A stretch of DNA of 28,881 nucleotides, from positions 1 through 28,881 of the forward strand of contig CAMPGU010000018.1 of NCBI GenBank assembly GCA_946885645.1, written 5' to 3'. Source of the DNA: an uncultured Haloferula sp. GTDB lineage: Bacteria > Verrucomicrobiota > Verrucomicrobiae > Verrucomicrobiales > Akkermansiaceae. Shown one piece after another: positions 23,419-28,881 of this stretch. Position 1 is the stretch's first letter, and each line of letters starts with the position of its first letter. Below the pieces are notes generated by a model, which was not told where the DNA came from, searched no databases, and worked only from the letters and a program-made list of their open reading frames with translations. Made by a program: the position numbers and the translations under genes.

Positions 23419-23957
23419 GAGCTACCCTTGATCGCGGCGTAAGCTTCCGGTCCGGCGTAGCGTTCGCACATGGCCCGCAACTCGCCGTCCGGGATCTTGG
23501 TGGGAGAATAGCGCAAAAGGCTCCGGATATCCAGCAGGTCCTTGTGATCCCTGGCCTCTCCGTCCTTGAGCGCGTACAATTTCATCGCGAGGAGCGCCTT
23601 GAGACCCAGCATCGGAACGACGAGCGGTCCCGGAGAATCCTGCGAGGTTTCTCTCATCGTGGCGAAGGTGGCGTCATCCACCCAGATAAGGTCGGTGAAT
23701 GGAATGGACGGATCGCTGTGGTGTTTGAACCGCGACGCCATGCCTTCGCTCATGCGGACAAATCCGATTTTCTCCATCAATCCGCAGGCCTCATCCCACT
23801 GCGAACGCCTGCAAATCCAATCGATGTCGAGCGTGGCCCTCGAATGACCATGGAAGCAAACGGCCCAACCTCCTGCGAGCAAAAGAGGGATGCCCTCCTC
23901 CTCGAAACGACGGCAGAGGGAATGCGCGAATTCGGGTAGGTGCCGTTGCACGCTCAT
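23415..23957 (-). CDS. Nucleotidyltransferase (AbiEii/MNT-like)
   Basis: 180 residues. The nucleotidyltransferase core is LLLAGGWAVCFHGHSRATLDIDWIC: the GG(W) motif followed by an Asp-X-Asp metal pair. Later blocks LIWVDDATFATM, VPMLGLKALLAMKLYALKDGEARDHKDLLDIRSLL match stand-alone AbiEii-like nucleotidyltransferases, in which KL...RDHKDLLDI is typical. The gene begins 7 bases after gatB, in a run with few gaps, and is overlapped by the 67-aa gene. It may be a toxin that nucleotidylates tRNA or protein, or a housekeeping transferase. Toxicity cannot be judged from sequence. Confidence 0.8.
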   Translation of the reverse strand: MSVQRHLPEFAHSLCRRFEEEGIPLLLAGGWAVCFHGHSRATLDIDWICRRSQWDEACGLMEKIGFVRMSEGMASRFKHHSDPSIPFTDLIWVDDATFATMRETSQDSPGPLVVPMLGLKALLAMKLYALKDGEARDHKDLLDIRSLLRYSPTKIPDGELRAMCERYAGPEAYAAIKGSS

Positions 23958-23964
23958 GATGGAT

Positions 23965-25419
23965 TCAAAGTCCTAGCTTCCCCTTCAGCAGGTCCGTCAC
24001 CTGCTTCGGGTTCGGCTTGTTCGGCGCGGCCTTCATCACTTGTCCGGTCAGCCAGTTGAGGAGCTTCTCATTCCCGCCCTTGATCTCGGCCACCTTCTCC
24101 GGGTTCGCGGCGATGACCTGATCGCACAGGGTATCCAGCTCGCCTGCATCCGCGGGTTCGAAGCCGAGTTCCTTGGCCACGGCAGCGGCGTCGCGATCCG
24201 GAGACTCCAGCAGCACGGCCAGCACCTCCTTGGCTTGGCTGAGGGCGAGCGTGCCGTCTTCCACCAGCTTCAGGAGAGCCCCGGTTTTCTCCGCCGGGAG
24301 AGGCGAGTCCGCGATGGCGATCGAGCGGTCGTTCAGCGCGCCGAGCAAGGTATTCAGCAGGAAATTCGCCGCCTTTTTGCCCGGGATGCCGGTCGCGGCC
24401 AAAGCTTCGAAGTAACGCGCCAGGGGTAGATCCGAGGAGAGGACGGAGGCATCGTACGCGCTGACGCCGTAGTCCGCCTCATAGCGCGCGGAGCGTTCGT
24501 GCGGGCGCTCGCCCGCGAGCGGACGGACCTTGTCGAGGATCGGTCCGGTGAGGATCGGGAGCAGGTCGGGGCAGGGGAAGTAGCGGTAATCGTGCGCGTC
24601 TTCCTTCGTCCGCATGAGCTGGGTTTCGCCGCGGTCGTCGTCCCAGCGGCGGGTCGATTGGATCTGCGGGATCCCCATGTCCAGTTCCTCCGCCTGCCGT
24701 GCCACCTCGAAAAGGATGGCACGCCGCACGGCGGAGATGGAATTGAGGTTCTTCAGCTCGATTTTCGCTCCGTAGGGATCCTCCTTCTTGCGGCGCAGGG
24801 AAATGTTCACGTCGCAGCGCATCTGGCCTTTTTCCATGTCCGCGTCGGAGATGCCGCCCTGCTGGAGGATCATCTGGAGGGAGCGCAGGTAGGCACCTGC
24901 TTCCTCGCCGGATTCGATATCCGGCTCGGTGACGATTTCCATCAGGGGCGTACCCGCGCGGTTGAAGTCGATCAGGGACGAGTTCCCGAGGTGGGTGGAT
25001 TTCGCCACGTCTTCCTCCAGGTGGATGCGGTTCAGCCTGACCCGGAGGCCGGGCCGGGCGATGGTCTTGCGCGCATCCGTGGGATAGCAGTGGTCGTAGA
25101 GGGGCACCGAGCCGCCGAGGCAGAGGGGGAAATCCATCTGCGTGGTCTGGAAATTCTTCGGCATGTCCGGGTAAAAGTAGCTCTTCCGGTCCCAGCGCGA
25201 GATTTCCGGCGAGCCGCAGTCCAGCAGCAGCCCCGCGAGCAGGGTCTTCTCGATCGCGTGGCGGTTCAGGACCGGCAGCGCTCCCGGCAGGCCCAGGCAG
25301 ACCGGGCAGGTGCGGCTATTCGGCTCGTCGCCGAAGGAGGTCTCGCAGGCGCAGAACATCTTCGTGCGCGTCTTGACTTGGCAATGGACTTCGAGACCGA
25401 TGGTGACGAGGTAGGGCAT
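23965..25419 (-). CDS. gatB: Aspartyl/glutamyl-tRNA amidotransferase subunit B
   Basis: 484 residues from ATG 25419, where the family N-terminus YLVTIGLEVHCQVKTRTKMF begins; a longer frame to 25611 adds non-homologous intergenic sequence. GatB activates Glu-tRNA(Gln) or Asp-tRNA(Asn) for transamidation. Seen: zinc site CAC...CPVC, CLGLPGALPVLN, KSYFYPDMPKNFQTTQ, RIHLEEDVAKSTH, LIDFNRAGTPLMEIVTEPD, MRCDVNISLR, RYFPCPDL, and the C-terminal YqeY-like tail with tRNA-binding helices. gatA and gatC are not in the window. It leads the minus-strand run down to the HAD gene. Confidence 0.95.
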   Translation of the reverse strand: MPYLVTIGLEVHCQVKTRTKMFCACETSFGDEPNSRTCPVCLGLPGALPVLNRHAIEKTLLAGLLLDCGSPEISRWDRKSYFYPDMPKNFQTTQMDFPLCLGGSVPLYDHCYPTDARKTIARPGLRVRLNRIHLEEDVAKSTHLGNSSLIDFNRAGTPLMEIVTEPDIESGEEAGAYLRSLQMILQQGGISDADMEKGQMRCDVNISLRRKKEDPYGAKIELKNLNSISAVRRAILFEVARQAEELDMGIPQIQSTRRWDDDRGETQLMRTKEDAHDYRYFPCPDLLPILTGPILDKVRPLAGERPHERSARYEADYGVSAYDASVLSSDLPLARYFEALAATGIPGKKAANFLLNTLLGALNDRSIAIADSPLPAEKTGALLKLVEDGTLALSQAKEVLAVLLESPDRDAAAVAKELGFEPADAGELDTLCDQVIAANPEKVAEIKGGNEKLLNWLTGQVMKAAPNKPNPKQVTDLLKGKLGL

Positions 25420-25611
25420 GGCGGAAATGAAAAGTGAGGAATGAAAATTGGAAATGAGACGCCCTAGCGACGGAAACGGCCCATTGGAGCCCGGGCAATA
25501 ATCAATAATCAATCCCCAATACCGATCCCTGCTGCCTCGCCCCGTGCTTGCCATTTGTGTCCCGGCGGTGCATGGCCGGGGCCGCCGACCCCCGCACGGG
25601 GAGACTTGCAC
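25420..25611. promoter_or_regulatory. Divergent intergenic region, gatB and SLC13 transporter
   Basis: 192 bases with no gene. It contains AT-rich purine-biased direct repeats (GGAAATGAAAAGTGAGGAATG, in two overlapping units, near 25432-25461), the inverse copy of the 15-bp repeat at 25496-25510, and a Shine-Dalgarno for the transporter at 25598-25603. Promoters for both genes should lie here; I could not assign -35/-10 boxes with confidence. Confidence 0.5.
25496..25510 (-). repeat. AT-rich 15-bp intergenic repeat, copy 2
   Basis: CAATAATCAATAATC, exact reverse complement of 5915-5929. It lies 76 bases upstream of the gatB start on the coding strand of gatB. Confidence 0.5.
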
Positions 25612-27438
25612 ATGACTTGGGACATCGGACTCACCCTGGCGGTCATCGCCTTGACCCTCATCGCGTTCATCCGCGAATGGGCGGCACCGGACGTGATCGC
25701 CCTCACCGTCCTCTGCGGGGTCGTGGCGCTCGGCCTGGTCGATGCGAGCAGAATGACGGAGGTGTTTAAGAACGAAGCACCTCTCACCATCGCGGCGCTA
25801 TTTGTGATCGGGGGGGCCTTGGAGAGGTCCGGGGCCGTCGATCACATCGGGCACCTCCTCAAAACCCGGCTCTCCGGGAATCTCCGCTGGGCGATGTTCT
25901 CGTTCTCCATCCTCAGTGCGTTTTTCAGCGCGTGGATGAACAATACCGCCATCGTGGCGATCCTCCTGCCGGTCACCCTCGGCTTCGCCCGCTCGAAGAA
26001 CATCGCGGCCTCCCGGCTGCTGATGCCCCTGTCCTATGCATCGATCCTTGGCGGTTGCTGCACGCTGATCGGCACTTCCACGAATCTCCTGGTCAACGGC
26101 GCGCTCAAGGACCTGGGGGAGAAGCCGATGAGCATGTTCGAGCTCGCTCCCATCGGCATCCCCCTGTCCATCGCGGGGATCGCCTACCTGGTGATCTTCG
26201 GCCCGAAGCTGATCCCGGCCCGCTCCTCCATCAGCGGCAGCCTCGACATCGAGTACCGGACCACCCCGCTCTACCACATCCTGGTGGAGGACGACTCTCC
26301 GATGGTGGGCAAGAGCCTGCTGGAAACCCCGCTCTTCGACCGCGAAGGCGGCGTGCATCTGCTCGAAATCCGCCGCAATGGCCGGCGCATCATGCGGCCG
26401 GTGAACACGATCACGGTGGAAAAGTTCGACCGCTTCCTGGTCGCCGTCCACAGCCGCGGGAAAAAGACGGTGAAGCCGGAGGATCTTTTCGCCTCGATCA
26501 AAGCCCAGGTGCTCTCGACCGTGGACGGGATCGTCACCGAACTGGTGGTGCGGGACGAATCCTCCCTGATCGGGAAGACCCTCGCGCGCTCGGATTTCCG
26601 CCAGAAATACAACGCCGTGGTGCTGGCAGTGCATCGCGACGGGGTGAATATCACCAAGCAGATCGCCACCGTGCCGCTGGAAATCGGCGACACCCTGCTG
26701 GCGATCACCCCTGCCCATAACCTGGATGCCATCGCGGACACCCGGGATTTCGTGCTCACGGACAAGCCGGTGGACGACGCCCCGCCGCCGCCGAAGCATC
26801 ACTCCCGGCTCGCTTGGATCACCTTGATCGCGGTGGTGGCCCTCGCCACGATTTCCGATCTCCTGAACGGCAGCTTCCCGGGAATCCCGAAGGTGCCCAT
26901 TCATTTCGCCGCCCTGGTAGGGGCGCTCGCGCTGCTGTGGATGAAAGTCATCACCCCCCGCGATGCCTACGCCAGCGTCGATTGGCAGGTGCTGCTGATG
27001 CTCTACGGCCTGCTCGGCCTCGGGATGGCGATGCAGTCCAGCGGCACCGCGGAGTATCTGGCGCAATCGCTGGTGGGGGCGACGCGGCACCTGTTCTCCG
27101 CCGAGATGCTGCCGGTCGCCACGCTGTGGTTCGTCTTCCTCCTCACCCTGCTGCTGACCGAGGTGCTGTCGAACAATGCCACGGCCGTGATGATGATCCC
27201 CATCGTGGTGAAGCTCGGGTATCAGCTCGAGGTGAGTCCCCAGCCCTTCATCATCGGCGTCACCGTCGCGGCATCCACCGCCTTCGCGCTGCCGATGGGC
27301 TACCAGACGCACCTGATGGTGTACGGTCCCGGCGGCTACCGTTTCTCGGATTTCCTGCGGGTGGGCATCCCCCTGAATATCATCTGCTGGGTGGTGGCCT
27401 GCCTGCTTATCCCGCTGGTCTGGCCCTTCCACCCCTAG
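25612..27438 (+). CDS. SLC13-family transporter with two TrkA-C domains
   Basis: 608 residues. Start ATG 25612 has GGGGAG eight bases upstream and begins directly with a membrane helix; an earlier in-frame start at 25555 adds a non-homologous tail. Two membrane halves (about residues 1-200 and 400-605) flank a cytoplasmic insert of 205-385 containing two TrkA-C/RCK-C domains, a common layout in SLC13 permeases for sulfate, C4-dicarboxylates or citrate. Each half has the family motif: MNNTAIVAILLPV with GTSTNLLVNG, and SNNATAVMMIPIV. It is divergent from gatB and convergent with the response regulator. The transported anion cannot be told apart; sulfate is frequent for this architecture. Confidence 0.85.
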   Translation: MTWDIGLTLAVIALTLIAFIREWAAPDVIALTVLCGVVALGLVDASRMTEVFKNEAPLTIAALFVIGGALERSGAVDHIGHLLKTRLSGNLRWAMFSFSILSAFFSAWMNNTAIVAILLPVTLGFARSKNIAASRLLMPLSYASILGGCCTLIGTSTNLLVNGALKDLGEKPMSMFELAPIGIPLSIAGIAYLVIFGPKLIPARSSISGSLDIEYRTTPLYHILVEDDSPMVGKSLLETPLFDREGGVHLLEIRRNGRRIMRPVNTITVEKFDRFLVAVHSRGKKTVKPEDLFASIKAQVLSTVDGIVTELVVRDESSLIGKTLARSDFRQKYNAVVLAVHRDGVNITKQIATVPLEIGDTLLAITPAHNLDAIADTRDFVLTDKPVDDAPPPPKHHSRLAWITLIAVVALATISDLLNGSFPGIPKVPIHFAALVGALALLWMKVITPRDAYASVDWQVLLMLYGLLGLGMAMQSSGTAEYLAQSLVGATRHLFSAEMLPVATLWFVFLLTLLLTEVLSNNATAVMMIPIVVKLGYQLEVSPQPFIIGVTVAASTAFALPMGYQTHLMVYGPGGYRFSDFLRVGIPLNIICWVVACLLIPLVWPFHP

Positions 27439-27471
27439 CGGCGGCCTGCCGGCTGCCCGGGGTCTCCCGCC

Positions 27472-27999
27472 TTACCGGCGCTCCTGCGGCTGCCCGGTCT
27501 GCTCGCCGGTGAATTCCAGCGCGTGCTGGAGGACTTCGGTCACATTGAACGGCTTGCGAAGAATCGTCAGCCGGTCGGTTCCACCCAGGCGTTTGGCGAT
27601 CTTCGCGTACGTGTAGTCGCAGAAGGCGGTGCAAATCACCACCTCCAGCTCGGGATCGATCTCCCGCATGCGGGCCGTGGTCTCGATGCCGTCCAGGCCG
27701 GGCGGCATGCGCACGTCCATGAACACGACCGCATAGGGTCGCCCGGCCGTGCGGGCGGCGATCAGCAGGTCGATGGCTTCCTGACCCTGCGAGGCGAAAT
27801 CCAGCTCGAAGCGGGGCTTGCCGTCCGCAGGCGGCTCCGTTCCGAAAAAGGCGGCGTCTTCTTCGTCGAATTCGGCCCCGGCCTTATCCTCGCCGAGGGT
27901 TTTGCGGAAATCGTCGTGGATGGCGAGGTTGTCATCCACCACGAGGATGCGATACGGCGCATCGGGTATCGGTTCGGGATTGGAAGGGATGGGATTCAT
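27472..27999 (-). CDS. Single-domain response regulator with insert
   Basis: 175 residues. The receiver domain has the acidic pair Asp22-Asp23 (ILVVDDN), phospho-acceptor Asp95 (VVFMDVRMPPGLDGIE), the conserved Thr in VVICTAF and Lys in ILRKPFN. Between helix 1 and strand 2 there is an insert of about 25 residues (EFDEEDAAFFGTEPPADGK), seen in some receivers of multi-sensor systems. No output domain, so signalling is by protein contact or phosphorelay. The ATG overlaps the histidine kinase stop by four bases (ATGA). It ends 34 bases from the SLC13 gene tail to tail. Confidence 0.85.
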   Translation of the reverse strand: MNPIPSNPEPIPDAPYRILVVDDNLAIHDDFRKTLGEDKAGAEFDEEDAAFFGTEPPADGKPRFELDFASQGQEAIDLLIAARTAGRPYAVVFMDVRMPPGLDGIETTARMREIDPELEVVICTAFCDYTYAKIAKRLGGTDRLTILRKPFNVTEVLQHALEFTGEQTGQPQERR

Positions 28000-28881
28000 A
28001 GCGCGGGTTCCAATTCGGTCGGAGATTTCGCGGGCAGCTCCAGGGTAAAGGTGGCTCCGCGGCCTACCCCCTTGCTGTGCACGGTCAGCGAACCTCCCAT
28101 TTCCTGGGCCGCCAAGGCACCGCTGTGGAGGCCGAAACCATGGCCGTTCTTTTTGGTGGTGAAGCCGTGGGCAAAAATGCGCGTCAGGTTTTCCGGCGCG
28201 ATTCCCACGCCGTTGTCGGAGACGGAAACACGGACCCGGTCCTGATCGTGCGTCACGCGGATGGTCACCTTCTTGTCCGCGGTTCCGGATGCGTCGCAGG
28301 CGTGCTTCGCGTTGCGGATCAGGTTGACGAGGATTTGCACCGCCTTGTGCTTCTCGAGCGTGATCCACGGCACCTCGTCATACTCCCGGATCACCTTCAC
28401 CTCGTGGCGCATCAGTGCGCCGGCATTCATCCGCAGGCTGTCCTCTATCAGGTCGGTGACCTTGAGCACTTCCGTGACGCCGGAGATCTTCGCATAGTCC
28501 TGCTGCATGACCACGATCTCCTTGATGTGATCGATGTTCTTCCCGAGGAGCTGGAGCTCCTGGAGCACGTCCTCCTGTTCCTCCGCAAGGCGTTCGGCCA
28601 GTTTGGTCAGGAAATCGGGCAGCTTCCGCCCTCTCGGATCGGCGGTGAAAAACGCGACCGGATCCCCGGCGTGCTCGCGCAGCAGGTCGGCGGTCTTCGC
28701 GACGCTGCCGATGCGCGATTTGCTCACCTTGCTCGCGACGACCGAGCAGGACACGTTCACGCTGTTCAACACGTTGCCGACATTATGCAACACGCCGGTC
28801 GCCACTTCGGCCATGCCTGCCTGGCGCGAACTCTCGAGCAGTTTGCGATTCAAGCTTTCCAACTCTTCTTCCGCCTGCTTC
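27996..28881 (-). CDS. Histidine kinase, C-terminal part (5' end outside the window)
   Basis: Runs off the right edge; the frame is open through 28881 (KQAEEELESLNRKLLESSRQ, a coiled coil), and the TTG near 28862 is not a real start. H-box: MAEVATGVLHNVGNVLNSV, the HNxGN type. N-box NLIRNAKHAC, G1 DNGVGIAPEN, and GFGLHSGALAAQEMGGSL form the ATP-binding domain. Between them a long helical segment (about 110 residues) is predicted as coiled coil. Sensor domains would lie upstream. It pairs with the overlapping response regulator. Confidence 0.85.
   Translation of the reverse strand, partial: KQAEEELESLNRKLLESSRQAGMAEVATGVLHNVGNVLNSVNVSCSVVASKVSKSRIGSVAKTADLLREHAGDPVAFFTADPRGRKLPDFLTKLAERLAEEQEDVLQELQLLGKNIDHIKEIVVMQQDYAKISGVTEVLKVTDLIEDSLRMNAGALMRHEVKVIREYDEVPWITLEKHKAVQILVNLIRNAKHACDASGTADKKVTIRVTHDQDRVRVSVSDNGVGIAPENLTRIFAHGFTTKKNGHGFGLHSGALAAQEMGGSLTVHSKGVGRGATFTLELPAKSPTELEPAL

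Noticed and set aside
25798..27432. 544-residue minus-strand frame opposite the SLC13 gene
   Set aside because: His/Gln/Arg-rich shadow without domain; the SLC13 frame has clear membrane helices and motifs.
1..28881. CRISPR array, tRNA, rRNA, insertion sequence or prophage
   Set aside because: No regularly spaced repeats, cloverleaf sequence, transposase or phage gene was seen on either strand.

Overview
The window is GC-rich and densely coded on both strands, and it holds no tRNA, rRNA, CRISPR array, transposase or phage gene that I can see. The gene content (DmsB-DmsC fusion, ferredoxin-type nitrite reductase with NrtABCD, Tat-exported NrtA, GpgS, GatB, HNVGN-type histidine kinase) and the scarcity of strong Shine-Dalgarno sequences suggest a Gram-negative soil or water bacterium of the PVC group, most likely Verrucomicrobiota. 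That placement is inference, not a measured assignment.

Left end (1-4300, + strand): an RsmH-type 16S rRNA methyltransferase with an unusual N-terminal extension, a secreted DUF2891 protein, an intergenic pair of inverted REP-like hairpins, and a one-polypeptide fusion of a TrhO (YceA) tRNA hydroxylase with an RluA-type pseudouridine synthase.

Centre (4316-16920, - strand, transcribed right to left): a large nitrate/nitrite assimilation island. In transcription order it has a leaderless NrtA-like protein resembling the NasS nitrate sensor, a NarK/NasA-type MFS transporter, a PP2C phosphatase-protein kinase fusion with a C-terminal membrane anchor, Tat-exported NrtA, permease NrtB, two ATPases (NrtC-like, with Asn replacing the H-loop His, and NrtD), a small membrane protein, siroheme nitrite reductase NirA, and a four-cluster ferredoxin fused to a DmsC-type membrane anchor. 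A LysR regulator (17012-17932) is divergent from the NasS-like gene. The molybdopterin nitrate reductase subunit is absent from the window. A TTGGCA/TGCCAA half-site recurs in the short gaps of this island and may be a regulator site or promoter element.

Right-centre (17948-25419, - strand): a compact, often overlapping run of gatB, a nucleotidyltransferase with a 67-aa partner, a solitary DNA methyltransferase, a divergent Hsp33-type chaperone, glucosyl-3-phosphoglycerate synthase (gpgS), a GNAT acetyltransferase, a GT4-like glycosyltransferase and a HAD hydrolase. The last four overlap or nearly touch and look like a route to a glucosylglycerate-type compatible solute or a derivative.

Right end (25612-28881): an SLC13-family transporter with two TrkA-C domains (+ strand), convergent with a response regulator and a histidine kinase (- strand) that runs off the window.
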